Below are positions 43,765 to 52,268 of a stretch of 64,000 nucleotides of DNA, piece after piece. Every line of letters starts with the position of its first letter. Position 1 is the first letter of the stretch. The DNA is from Alcanivorax profundi (GTDB lineage: Bacteria; Pseudomonadota; Gammaproteobacteria; Pseudomonadales; Alcanivoracaceae). Below the pieces are notes generated by a model that saw nothing but the letters and a program-made list of their open reading frames with translations, was not told the DNA's origin and ran no database searches. Location of the stretch: NCBI RefSeq assembly GCF_003597125.1, contig NZ_QYYA01000005.1, forward strand, positions 1-64,000, in the 5' to 3' direction. The position numbers and the translations under genes are program-made.

Positions 43765-44906
43765 AATGACTTGGCGAACACCAGCCCGCCCCACAGAACA
43801 TTACGGTCGCCTACCCCTTCCTTAAGTTCTGAAGTGTGGCCACGCAAGACATAACTCAGGCGATAGCCATCGCCAAAACCCCAGGTGTACCCCAGCCAGG
43901 CTTCGGCAATGGCCTGGTTGATCTCGTCGCTATCGTAGCTCACGTCACTGTCGCGGAATTGTCCTTGCAAAAATACATTGTAGGCGCGACCCACCAGGGA
44001 AATACCACCCCACAGATAATGCTCGCTGCCTTGTTCCATGGAATTGGTGCTGTTGCGCTCGCCATAGCGGGCCAGCTCCGGGTTGCTTTGCCACCATGGG
44101 GCCCGCAATTTTCCGGCGCGAAAGCTGAGGCTCCAGCGCGCTTCGGTGATATAGCCGACAGACCCTTCAACGGTGCTTTTGACTTCCAGGTTATCAGTGG
44201 AGAAAGGCAGCGTTTTCTGACGCGCCAGTGAGTAGCGGGCGGTGGGTTCGCCACCGTCACTGATCTGGTGGTTCCAGCCTTCAGCATGTTCACTGCCGAT
44301 GGCCTTGTGGAAACTGTTTTGCAGATTGCCGGCCAGATCCAGCCCCAGGGCACCGACGGTCAGGGTGCTGTGCCAGGCGACCTTGTCTTGCGGATTGACC
44401 TGAATGCGGCTGCTGGAAGCATATAACAGGCTGGCATACGGACGGTCGTCATATTGTGGAGCTGCGATGCTCTTGTCTTCGGGCGTAAAGCCGAACAGGC
44501 CGGCTTCAAAGCTGTGGCCAAGCTCACTGGTGTTACCAATGCCATCGACGCCAATGCCGCGGTCTATCCAGCCCAGCGGTGTATCCAGAGACAAGGCAAA
44601 ATCCCGGGCCTTGGTGCCGGTGGCGGCGACGCTCAAACCGTAGGTGTAATCCTGGTCGCGGCTGCCGGGGACCAGGGCATCGTTATCCAGTGTGAAGGAC
44701 CAGCTTCCGGTGTTTTCTTCGCTGTCAGTCGCGGTCTGGGAGACGGGTTGACGATAGGGGGCGTGGGCGGGGTTGCCGACCATGGCCAATCTCAGTGATG
44801 GCGGCTGCTCTCCGGCATCTGCGGTGACGGGGATCAGCAGGGCCGCGGCGGTCAGCAGAGCTGCGCAGGTTTGGGGTAAAGCCGGTTTTTTTCGTTTTTT
44901 CCTCAT
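43761..44906 (-). CDS. lpxR: LpxR-like lipid A 3'-O-deacylase
   Basis: A 381-residue outer-membrane barrel protein with a signal peptide ending ADA (about residue 31). Family residues: Asn75-Asp76 in FTLDNDALVPGSRDQDYTYG, the DDRPYASLLY motif at about 153-162, and catalytic-type His200 in NLQNSFHKAIG, followed by GWNHQI. LpxR removes the 3'-acyloxyacyl chain from lipid A in a Ca2+-dependent reaction, changing the surface. Residue numbers differ from the Salmonella enzyme, but the Asn-Asp and His positions match in pattern. The last residue is Phe, as expected for a barrel. Confidence 0.85.
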   Translation of the reverse strand: MRKKRKKPALPQTCAALLTAAALLIPVTADAGEQPPSLRLAMVGNPAHAPYRQPVSQTATDSEENTGSWSFTLDNDALVPGSRDQDYTYGLSVAATGTKARDFALSLDTPLGWIDRGIGVDGIGNTSELGHSFEAGLFGFTPEDKSIAAPQYDDRPYASLLYASSSRIQVNPQDKVAWHSTLTVGALGLDLAGNLQNSFHKAIGSEHAEGWNHQISDGGEPTARYSLARQKTLPFSTDNLEVKSTVEGSVGYITEARWSLSFRAGKLRAPWWQSNPELARYGERNSTNSMEQGSEHYLWGGISLVGRAYNVFLQGQFRDSDVSYDSDEINQAIAEAWLGYTWGFGDGYRLSYVLRGHTSELKEGVGDRNVLWGGLVFAKSF

Positions 44907-45261
44907 GGTTTGTTATCACCCGTTCTCTGTCATTAAGCGGCGTGTTGCCGTGACGTACTGCTGGGCGATTGTGGGTGGTGCGCATTGTTGTTCTGCCAGC
45001 GTCGTACCGTGGTACATGCAATCAGATGACAAGAATGGTGACAGACTGTTCGATAACAAAGCGCGAAAGACTGAGCCTTTTAATCGATTTTTTCGAACTT
45101 TATAGATTTTACAAGAGGTGGAAAACACTCGGGACGCGGCCATTTCCTGACCGGATTCTCACCGCCGCCGGCGAATGTGTCATTGAGCCGCGGGCAGGCC
45201 CATCGTAGCCTGCACCCCATATTTCCCGTGGTAATCAGTCAAGAGATTGAGGAGGCCCCAG
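44907..45261. other. Intergenic region with probable divergent promoters
   Basis: This 355-bp stretch between lpxR (minus) and the thiolase (plus) has no convincing gene. It contains an AT-rich stretch around 45075-45110 (TTAATCGATTTTTTCGAAC, then TATAGATTTTACAAG) that may hold the thiolase promoter. No operator was recognised by eye. Confidence 0.4.
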
Positions 45262-46431
45262 GTGGCAGAAGCATATATCGTAGCGGCGGTTCGCACCGCA
45301 GGTGGCAAGAAGAACGGCCGGTTAAGCAAGACTCACCCGGCGGACATGGGCGGCAAGGTTATCGATGCCCTGATCGAGCGCACCGGCCTGCCGGCGGACA
45401 AGGTAGACGACGTGATCTACGGTTGTGTCAGCCAGATCGGTCCGCAGACCTTCAATGTGGCTCGCACCTCTATTCTCAGCTCATGCCTGCCGGAATCCGT
45501 ACCGGGCGTGTCTATCGATCGCCAGTGCGGTTCTTCCCAGCAAGCCATTCACTTTGCGGCCCAGGCGGTCATGAGTGGCACTCAGGATGTGATCATCGCC
45601 GGTGGTGTGGAATCCATGAGCCAGGTGCCGATCGGTTCTCCGGCGGTGGCCGTGAAGGAAATGGGGTCTCCGTTCGATGGCGTGGAAATCAGTAAACGTT
45701 ACCCGGGTGAGCATTTCAGCCAGTTCAACGGTGCCGAGCGCATGGCCGAGAAATACGGCGTGAGCAAGGAAGAGCTGGATCAGTTCGCCTATGACTCCCA
45801 CAAGCGTGGCGCGGCGGCCACCGAAGCGGGCCGTTTCAAGGACGAGATCATTCCGATCACCGTGACCCTGGAAGACGGCTCCCAGGAGGAGCACGTGGTA
45901 GATGAAGGGATTCGTTGGGAAGCGGATCTGGCCGCCATCAAGGCACTGAATCCGCTGGTTGACGGCGGCTACATCAGCGCGGCCAATGCCAGCCAGATCA
46001 CCGATGGCGCGTCTGCGCTGATGATCGTCAGCGAGAAAGCCCTGAAAGAATTTGGCCTGACGCCGCTGGCCCGTATTCACGCCATGTCGGTAGTTGGTTC
46101 TGATCCGACCATGGTGCTGGAAGGCCCGATCCCTGCTACCGAAAAAGTGCTGGCCGCAGCGGGCATGACTATTGGCGATATCGATCTGTATGAAGTGAAC
46201 GAAGCGTTTGGCTCTGTACCGCTGGCCTGGATGAAAGCGGTGGGCGCGGATTACGACAAACTGAACGTGAACGGTGGTGCCCAGGCACTGGGTCACCCGC
46301 TGGGTGGCACCGGTACCAAGCTGATGGGTACCCTGATCTACGAACTGAAGCGTCGTGGTGGCAAGTATGGATTGCTGGCAATCTGTGAAGGCCTTGGAAC
46401 GGCTAACGCGACGATCATTGAAGTGCTGTAA
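45262..46431 (+). CDS. Thiolase: acetyl-CoA C-acetyl/acyltransferase
   Basis: Read from GTG 45262 (AGGAGG seven bases upstream; the TTG at 45247 lies inside the ribosome site) it is 389 residues. Catalytic residues: Cys89 in DRQCGSSQQ (nucleophile), His345 in GHPLGGTGTK and Cys375 in AICEGLGTAN, with NEAFGSVPLAWMKA. The ICEGLG motif replaces the CIGGG of ordinary biosynthetic thiolases, pointing to the degradative/acyl branch found in fatty-acid and sterol metabolism. It cleaves or condenses acyl-CoA. In an alkane-degrading bacterium beta-oxidation is likely. A terminator follows. Confidence 0.87.
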   Translation: MAEAYIVAAVRTAGGKKNGRLSKTHPADMGGKVIDALIERTGLPADKVDDVIYGCVSQIGPQTFNVARTSILSSCLPESVPGVSIDRQCGSSQQAIHFAAQAVMSGTQDVIIAGGVESMSQVPIGSPAVAVKEMGSPFDGVEISKRYPGEHFSQFNGAERMAEKYGVSKEELDQFAYDSHKRGAAATEAGRFKDEIIPITVTLEDGSQEEHVVDEGIRWEADLAAIKALNPLVDGGYISAANASQITDGASALMIVSEKALKEFGLTPLARIHAMSVVGSDPTMVLEGPIPATEKVLAAAGMTIGDIDLYEVNEAFGSVPLAWMKAVGADYDKLNVNGGAQALGHPLGGTGTKLMGTLIYELKRRGGKYGLLAICEGLGTANATIIEVL

Positions 46432-46435
46432 CGTC

Positions 46436-46452
46436 AGTTGAAAGTTTAAACG
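46436..46452. repeat. Partial copy of the GTTGAAAGTT repeat
   Basis: AGTTGAAAGTTTAAACG begins 5 bp after the thiolase stop. It matches one arm of the MITE-like element at 56047-56235 (GTTGAAAGTTCAA... and TTTAAACG), so it may be a solo end of the same family. Confidence 0.45.
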
Positions 46453-46512
46453 CGTGTGAGGTTGGTGTCAGCCGTCCTGACGCTGGTTCCGTGCCGCGAC
46501 GTTCCGCCTGAT

Positions 46513-46547
46513 AAAAAGCCGCTCCGGGAAACCGGGGCGGCTTTTTT
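46513..46547 (+). terminator. Rho-independent terminator
   Basis: AAAAAGCCGCTCCGGG and CCGGGGCGGCTTTTTT form a GC-rich hairpin with an A run before and a T run after, so it can work in both directions. It ends the thiolase transcript. Confidence 0.85.
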
Positions 46548-46642
46548 GTCTGCAGGGGGTAGCGAGTCTCGAGTTTCGAGTTGCGAAAATCAAAAGCGAA
46601 AAGAAAAATCTTTGTCTTTCGGTTTTCGTGGGTTTTGCTCTT

Positions 46643-46691
46643 CGCAACTCGCAACTCGCAACTCGCAACTCGCAACTCGCAACTCGCAACT
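46643..46691. repeat. Seven perfect copies of a 7-bp tandem repeat (CGCAACT)
   Basis: CGCAACT is repeated seven times in a row from 46643 to 46691. Upstream at about 46565-46586 a related inverted stretch (GAGTTTCGAGTTGCGAA) lies on the other strand. The copy number of such perfect short repeats can change by slippage. It lies between a thiolase terminator and the end of hupE, so no reading frame is affected. Confidence 0.9.
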
Positions 46692-46734
46692 CACAATGTA
46701 CCCGTTAGCACTGTGCCTGGCTGGGGAAAAGTCA

Positions 46735-47853
46735 TCAGCTGAGCCTTTCCACTAGCCAGACCCCGGCAAGCAACATGATCGAAAGTGACCCGACTGGCAC
46801 AAAAATGCGTTGATAAAAATGCGTTTGCCGCATCAGATACGCCAAGGGAACAAATACCAGAACAATGGCAACCTGACCCAGCTCTACACCGAGATTAAAG
46901 CCCAGAAGTGGCAGGAAGATGCCGCTGTCGGTCAATCCCAGGTCCGCAAGAACCGAGGCGAAACCCATGCCGTGGATCAGACCAAAGACAAACGCCATTA
47001 CCCATCGTTTGGGGAAGTAACGGGGCAGCAAGTTTGCTACGGCGCCAATGGCAACGGTGGCGGCAATGGCAGACTCCACCAGCCATGAAGGCAGTGAGAT
47101 GATACCCAGAGTGGCAAGCCCCAGCGTGAGTGAATGCGTCAGCGTGAAGGCCGTCACGATGGCCAGGGTTTGAGTCAGCGCGCTGCCCATGTTGGCAGCC
47201 GGTTGCCAACCACCTCTTTGCCAGACCAGTACCGCGGGGAACAACAGGGTCAGCAGAAACAGAATGTGATCATAGCCAATCAGGATGTGGTGGATCCCCT
47301 GATAAACAAAACCCTGGAAGGCTGGCCAGAGGGGGGTGAGTTCTGCGTTGAACTGCTGGCGGCGTTGCTGGTTGCTAAAGGTGGCGGTAAGTTGGGTGCC
47401 ATCCTGGTCCAGACGCAAAAGGCCATGATGATCCGGGTCGCGCTCAAACAGGAGCTGGTAATCGACTTCCAGCTGTTGGGGAGGGGCGCTGCATTGGCCT
47501 TGCAAGTGCAGGGCCGCATAGGTGCCATCCACATGATCAATGGCCTGCAAACGGGTCAGGGTTAATGGGCACGGATAACGTATGTCGTCCTGCAAGGCCG
47601 TCAGACTGAGTGCGGGCAATATCTCTTTGCCCAAACTGCCCTGCATACGTTGCAACTCCCCCCAGGTGATCACCGCATCGCGATTCTCATCAAGCGGAAT
47701 CAGCAGGTTCAGATCTCTCAGGGCAATGTCCCAACGTCCGGACAGTTGTTTGCTGTCGGAGCGAGCGTCGAGTTGCAGGTAACTGTCACTGGGTTTATGC
47801 GCCAGGGCCTGCATCGTGATCAGGGCAAGAATCAGGGATAATATCGCTTTCAT
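46735..47853 (-). CDS. HupE/UreJ family membrane protein
   Basis: A 372-residue protein with a signal peptide (MKAILSLILALITMQALA). A periplasmic N-terminal half of about 170 residues has an EF-hand-like stretch (PLDENRDAVITWGELQ). The C-terminal part from about residue 190 is membrane-spanning with HHILIGYDHILFLLTLLF and GLIHGMGFASVLADLGL, the HupE/UreJ_2 pattern. HupE proteins are nickel- or metal-related transporters in some hydrogenase loci. The start overlaps the TPR gene stop by ATGA. The operon begins with DUF4331. Confidence 0.82.
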   Translation of the reverse strand: MKAILSLILALITMQALAHKPSDSYLQLDARSDSKQLSGRWDIALRDLNLLIPLDENRDAVITWGELQRMQGSLGKEILPALSLTALQDDIRYPCPLTLTRLQAIDHVDGTYAALHLQGQCSAPPQQLEVDYQLLFERDPDHHGLLRLDQDGTQLTATFSNQQRRQQFNAELTPLWPAFQGFVYQGIHHILIGYDHILFLLTLLFPAVLVWQRGGWQPAANMGSALTQTLAIVTAFTLTHSLTLGLATLGIISLPSWLVESAIAATVAIGAVANLLPRYFPKRWVMAFVFGLIHGMGFASVLADLGLTDSGIFLPLLGFNLGVELGQVAIVLVFVPLAYLMRQTHFYQRIFVPVGSLSIMLLAGVWLVERLS

Positions 47854-48983
47854 CGGGTTGCCCTCTCGTTCCAGTGTTGAGAAGGCGCGTCGTTGATGTT
47901 GTGACGTTGAATAAATCGGTAGGCATCATCCAGTGATTTTTCATTTTCGCTCAGTGCCGCACTGGCCAGCAGGATGCGCAGATCGCTCAGCTCCCTTTGT
48001 GTTTCCCAGTTAGCTCTGGCCGCCTCAAGTGCCTCGTCAGCCTGTTCCGTTACCGACAGTAAAAAACGGGCGTGTTCACGATGATGAATGGGTCTTTGTG
48101 ATTGTTGGGCCATGTCGACGCGTTGCTGATAGGCATTGCGCCAGTTTGAAGCTTCAGAATGCCGACTTCGCTTGGCGGCAATGGCCAGGCGTAGCAGGGC
48201 GTTATCCCTGTCCTGCCAGTCCAGCAGATCGGTAATCACCTTGGCGTTGGCACCTTGCATAAGCCAAATGTCACTCTGCAAATAACGCAGGTAGGGCGAT
48301 TGTGGAGCTATCTGCAAGGCCTGTTGAACATGGGTAAGTGCCAAGGCGTTATCCCCTTGTTGCACGGCGATTTCAGTGAGCAGGGTGTATAGCCACTGGC
48401 GTTCGTCATCTGTCATTGAAAGCTGATCACTGTTGGCCAGCCGGGTCAGTGTCTGCTCGGCCTTGTCCAGGTTGCCGGTGATTGCCTGGATTCCACTGAG
48501 GCAGAGGATGACACTGGTGGCAGGGAGAGAAGTTGCGGCCTGCTGACAGGCTTGTCGAGAAGAGGTGAAGTGGCCTTGCACGCGATCCAGGTTGGCAAGC
48601 ATCAGCCAGGCCTGGCCCTCATCCGGGCGTTGTTCAAGCAAGCGATTCAGTCGGCTTCGAGCCAAGGAAAAATGGTGCTGGTACTGTTCGATTTCTGCCA
48701 TCAGCAGTTGCGTAGCGGCAGAGTTGGTGGGCGTCAGGAACGGCTTTAATGTGGCTTGGGCATAACCCAGAAAGCGGGAGTCCTCCCTGAGTCGAGCTTC
48801 ATCAATCAGTTGTCGTGCCTGCGCTGTGGCGTTGGCCTGGTTTTTGATCGGTGAAGATTGCTGCAGCGCTTGTTCGGCCGGAGATAGTCGAGCCAGAACC
48901 TGGTCGTTGGAAGATGGGGTGTAGGGGGCCGCCCAGTTCCGCCCGGCAATCAGGCTGAACAGGACGACAAAAAAAGGTGCCAT
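47850..48983 (-). CDS. Exported TPR-repeat protein
   Basis: ATG 48983 gives 377 residues with a signal peptide-like start (MAPFFVVLFSLIAGRNWAAP); the longer frame to 49208 is antisense-like and not preferred. The body is tandem TPR-like helices (QATLKPFLTPTNSAATQLLM, NRLLEQRPDEGQAWLMLANL, ALTHVQQALQIAPQSPYLRYL). TPR proteins act as binding platforms; the partner here may be the HupE or DUF4331 product. It overlaps hupE by 4 bp and is followed upstream by a small lipoprotein gene. Confidence 0.75.
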   Translation of the reverse strand: MAPFFVVLFSLIAGRNWAAPYTPSSNDQVLARLSPAEQALQQSSPIKNQANATAQARQLIDEARLREDSRFLGYAQATLKPFLTPTNSAATQLLMAEIEQYQHHFSLARSRLNRLLEQRPDEGQAWLMLANLDRVQGHFTSSRQACQQAATSLPATSVILCLSGIQAITGNLDKAEQTLTRLANSDQLSMTDDERQWLYTLLTEIAVQQGDNALALTHVQQALQIAPQSPYLRYLQSDIWLMQGANAKVITDLLDWQDRDNALLRLAIAAKRSRHSEASNWRNAYQQRVDMAQQSQRPIHHREHARFLLSVTEQADEALEAARANWETQRELSDLRILLASAALSENEKSLDDAYRFIQRHNINDAPSQHWNERATR

Positions 48984-49020
48984 CACTCTGTAGTGATGGC
49001 ACACCCCCCGATTCCATTTT

Positions 49021-49269
49021 TTAGTTTGGAGAGTCCAGAACACTGTTGTAGGCCTCCGGGTTGTTCTGGTCGCGGTCCACAAGCCGCAGGTTGTTGATGT
49101 TGACCGGGTCGCGGTCATCTCGTGTATTGGCCAACTGCACCTTGACGAACGCCGTGTAGTTAATGGCAGCATTCGCTTGCGGTGGCGGTCGGTCATTATT
49201 GTCGTCACCGCCGCAGGCGCTCAGCGCCATTGCAGAAAGCAGTACGGTGGTCATGGTAAAAAAACGCAT
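49021..49269 (-). CDS. Small lipoprotein
   Basis: An 82-residue protein with a lipobox (MTTVLLSAMALSAC) and an asparagine/aspartate-rich mature part (GGDDNNDRPPPQANAA, then NYTAFVKVQLANTRDD). GGAGG precedes the start codon. It lies 12 bp downstream of the DUF4331 gene, and is thus part of the same operon. The NINNLRLVDRDQNNPEAYNS stretch has no family match I recognise. Confidence 0.75.
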   Translation of the reverse strand: MRFFTMTTVLLSAMALSACGGDDNNDRPPPQANAAINYTAFVKVQLANTRDDRDPVNINNLRLVDRDQNNPEAYNSVLDSPN

Positions 49270-49281
49270 GATGTCCTCCAG

Positions 49282-50796
49282 TTACATGGCCACGTTGTTG
49301 GCACCCGGCAGCGGGGTGTTCAGGTAGGGGAAAGTGGTGAGATAGGCATTCGGGTCCGGAAGCGCTCCGTCATTCACAATAGCGCCACCATTTACCTGGC
49401 TATTTTGTGTGCCACAGCTACCGATCTCGCCGCCCGGATCTGCGCCATTAACGTCGCCACCACACAGGAACCCTTCGGCAGCGGTGAGTGCAATATCGAC
49501 TACATCATCAATGGGCCGGCGACCATTGGGGAAACCGGCAAAGTCTCCACCTGCTACGCCCAAATCCACCTGGGAGCCTGCTGCAGTTGCCGGGATGGCA
49601 GTGTTGAGGCGCAGTATTTCACTGGCCGTTACCATGGGCAGCTGGGTAACGCCGGGTACACCCGTCAGGAAGACCGTGACCAGATCGTTACGTGGTGTCT
49701 CAGGAGCCGTGACACCAAACAGGATCTCTACCAGTGCAGGCAGCGTCGGATTGGTCACATAGGTGGCAAACTGACCGTCATCTTTCGGTTCACTGGCATT
49801 GAAACGGTCCTTGTCCTGCAGACCGATAACGACCTCATTGACCAGCGGATTACCGAGGCGTGACACCTGTGTATAGGCGCCACCCTTCACGGCCGGCCCT
49901 TTGGCATTCGCACTGGCGGTAGTGTCTGTGCCTTTCGGGGAAGGGTTAATGACGGTGGCCTGACGTACACTTGCGGTAGTCCAGCCGCCAATAACGCTGT
50001 TTTCGCCGGTCAGACAGGACGCCGGTACTTCCAACGCCAGACTGGTGACGTTCTTGTCGCCAATGGTATTGCTTCGGGAATCGCGGTCGCCGAGTGGATT
50101 GAGCGCAACCAGATCAAATACTTCCCCGAGGTTCACCACAAAGCCTTCCTGTCGTTGACCCGCAAATACTTTGCCCGGCATGGGGCAGTCCGGGATGGCA
50201 ACCTCGTGGATAAAGCTGTCGGCATAGGTGGCATAGTCCGGCAGCGATTTGGTGCCGATGTTGTCCAGGGGCTTGTCGAATGTCTCACTACCGCTGCCGG
50301 CATCGGTGAGATTTTGTACTGTGCCGGTGCGACGATCGCCGGTAATCATCTTCACTGTATAGGTTTCGAGCACGTTCTGGGCGCTATTGTTACCTGCGGT
50401 AATCTGGCCAATATTGATCAGTGGAACGGGTACGCTGGTGCCTCCAACATCGACTGCCAGATTTTTGCGTTCGGTGTTGAACTGGAATTGGAAGGTAATG
50501 TCTTCCTGGGCATTGCCGGTGTTGTCGATGTGAATCTCGTAGATGGCCTCGTCGTCCAAGGAAAAGTAGTTGGGGCCGCCATAGGCATCTTGCAGCGGCA
50601 GATAATTGGCGATCAGGGTGACGTAATTCTCGCGATCAGCTTCGTAGCTGTTGAACATGTAGAAATCGGTGCCATCAACTTTGGGCATGCCGGTAATGAA
50701 AGGCGCTTCCCGATGACTGGATGCCAGGGCGCTGGTGCTCGCCAGCACCATGGCCAAGGTAGAGGCAGCGGGGATGAGAAGACTGCGGCATTGCAT
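49282..50796 (-). CDS. DUF4331 exported protein
   Basis: A 504-residue protein with signal peptide (ends ASTSALA) and the DUF4331 hallmark SSHREAPFITGMPKVDGTDF at residues about 26-46, followed by a TDFYMFNSYE motif. AGGGAG sits before the ATG. DUF4331 proteins are beta-sandwich envelope proteins often encoded near an ECF sigma/anti-sigma pair, as here: the divergent sigma and anti-sigma genes begin 166 bp away. A role in envelope stress or metal-linked redox is speculated. It heads an operon with the lipoprotein, TPR and HupE genes. Confidence 0.88.
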   Translation of the reverse strand: MQCRSLLIPAASTLAMVLASTSALASSHREAPFITGMPKVDGTDFYMFNSYEADRENYVTLIANYLPLQDAYGGPNYFSLDDEAIYEIHIDNTGNAQEDITFQFQFNTERKNLAVDVGGTSVPVPLINIGQITAGNNSAQNVLETYTVKMITGDRRTGTVQNLTDAGSGSETFDKPLDNIGTKSLPDYATYADSFIHEVAIPDCPMPGKVFAGQRQEGFVVNLGEVFDLVALNPLGDRDSRSNTIGDKNVTSLALEVPASCLTGENSVIGGWTTASVRQATVINPSPKGTDTTASANAKGPAVKGGAYTQVSRLGNPLVNEVVIGLQDKDRFNASEPKDDGQFATYVTNPTLPALVEILFGVTAPETPRNDLVTVFLTGVPGVTQLPMVTASEILRLNTAIPATAAGSQVDLGVAGGDFAGFPNGRRPIDDVVDIALTAAEGFLCGGDVNGADPGGEIGSCGTQNSQVNGGAIVNDGALPDPNAYLTTFPYLNTPLPGANNVAM

Positions 50797-50962
50797 GGTG
50801 GATCTCCCTTTGTATTCGTTGTGAAGGGAGTTACGCCCGACACGGCGTTACGGATGCAGAAAATATTTTGTTTTTTTATGCATCCAATCCGTCGACATTC
50901 ACGTACTACTAACATCTTTACTGTCATGACTGGGCCTGTTCACACCAACTCAGGCCCCGGTT

Positions 50963-51508
50963 ATGGATTGCGACAATCAACGGCTAGTGACTTTGCTGGC
51001 GAAGTCCGCACAGGGCGACCGGCAATCGTTCGCCAGTCTTTATCAGCAAACCAGTGCGGCGATTTATGGCATGTGCGTGCACTTGCTGCGCAATACCGAT
51101 GAGGCTCAGGACGTGTTGCAGGAAACCTACATTCAGGTATGGCATCACGCGGGTGAATACCACGCAGACCGTGGTACTCCGATTACCTGGATGATGTCTA
51201 TTGGCCGTTATCGTTGTCTCGACGCCCTGAGGCGCAGGCGGCATCACGTGGATTTCCAGCCGGTGGAGTCCATCCAGGAGAGCGACGCGCCGGGGCCTAT
51301 GCAAATGGCAGACGCCCAGTCTGAGCGTCAGCGTCTGAGTGATTGCCTCAAGGATCTTGATGAGCGCTATCGCTCTACCATCGAGATGGCTTACTACCGT
51401 GGGTTCACACACCAGGAGCTGGCAATGGCCATGGGCCAGCCCTTGGGAACGACCAAGAGTCTTGTCCGTCGTGGCCTGTTAGTGTTGAGACGGTGTCTCG
51501 GTTCATGA
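50963..51508 (+). CDS. ECF sigma factor (SigK/RpoE-like)
   Basis: A 181-residue sigma-70 protein with region 2 (LYQQTSAAIYGMCVHLLRNTDEAQDVLQETYIQVWHH, residues about 26-62) and region 4 (ERYRSTIEMAYYRGFTHQELAMAMGQPLGTTKSLVRRGLL, about 133-172). It is followed by an anti-sigma gene that overlaps its stop by ATGA. It is divergent from the DUF4331 operon, so a promoter in the 50797-50962 gap is a probable target. By pattern it belongs with the SigK-RskA type ECF group. Confidence 0.88.
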   Translation: MDCDNQRLVTLLAKSAQGDRQSFASLYQQTSAAIYGMCVHLLRNTDEAQDVLQETYIQVWHHAGEYHADRGTPITWMMSIGRYRCLDALRRRRHHVDFQPVESIQESDAPGPMQMADAQSERQRLSDCLKDLDERYRSTIEMAYYRGFTHQELAMAMGQPLGTTKSLVRRGLLVLRRCLGS

Positions 51509-52209
51509 GGCCTGATCATTTTGAGCGTAACCAGGCGCTTGCTTCTGAATATGTGGTGGGGACATTGCAGGGTGCTGCACGCAAGCGATTCGAGCACTGG
51601 ATGATGGAATCACCGCGCTTGCGTCGTCAGGTGTGGTATTGGGAGCGAAGGCTTGAACCGTTCAATAACACTTTGCCCAAAACGGCACCTCCTGCGCAGC
51701 TGTGGGATCAGATAGAGCAACGGTTGTTCCCGGAGCCGCAAGCATCCAATGCCAGCGCAGGGCACAGGCACAGGCAGGGGCTGTGGTTCTGGCGCTGGAG
51801 TGCAGGGCTCGCCATGGCGGCTTTGCTGGTTGTACTGATATGGACTCCTTTGCCATCGCAATCCACACAGGGGGTGGTGGCGGTGGTTCAGTCGGAACAG
51901 GCTCTACCGCTCTGGGTGATGAATGCGTCCACGGCGGATCACAGCTTGACCATGAAGGCCTTGCCGTCGGTGGCTACCAATACGGGGCAGGATTTTGAAC
52001 TGTGGCTGCTGTCAGGGTCAGGCGTGCCCGTTTCCTTGACGGTGTTACCGACGGAAGGAGCCGAATTACGTATTCAGTTGAGCAACGAGCAGGCGCGAGA
52101 ATTGCTGGAGAGCCGATCGCTTGCCATCAGTCTTGAGCCCAAGGGAGGGTCGCCTACCGGGCAACCCACCGGCCCGGTTCTCTATCACGCTCAGCTGGTA
52201 GATTTCTGA
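51505..52209 (+). CDS. Anti-sigma-K factor (RskA-like)
   Basis: ATG 51505 overlaps the sigma stop (ATGA), giving 234 residues; GTG 51493 is another option. The cytoplasmic N-terminal domain (ERNQALASEYVVGTLQGAAR, then FEHWMMESPRLRRQVWYWERRL) has the RskA type layout. One membrane helix (about 92-110, SAGLAMAALLVVLIWTPL) and a periplasmic DUF domain (about 125-230, with LWVMNASTADHSLTMKALP and LTVLPTEGAELRIQLS) follow. It should hold the sigma factor at the membrane until a signal releases it. Confidence 0.85.
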   Translation: MRPDHFERNQALASEYVVGTLQGAARKRFEHWMMESPRLRRQVWYWERRLEPFNNTLPKTAPPAQLWDQIEQRLFPEPQASNASAGHRHRQGLWFWRWSAGLAMAALLVVLIWTPLPSQSTQGVVAVVQSEQALPLWVMNASTADHSLTMKALPSVATNTGQDFELWLLSGSGVPVSLTVLPTEGAELRIQLSNEQARELLESRSLAISLEPKGGSPTGQPTGPVLYHAQLVDF

Positions 52210-52268
52210 GGTGACCGCAACGGTAGCAACAACAGTAAGCGAAGAGGGCGTGCGGCCGGCGGTCATTG

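Noticed and set aside
46643-46691. CRISPR array
   Set aside because: The 7-bp units are contiguous without spacers and no cas genes are present.
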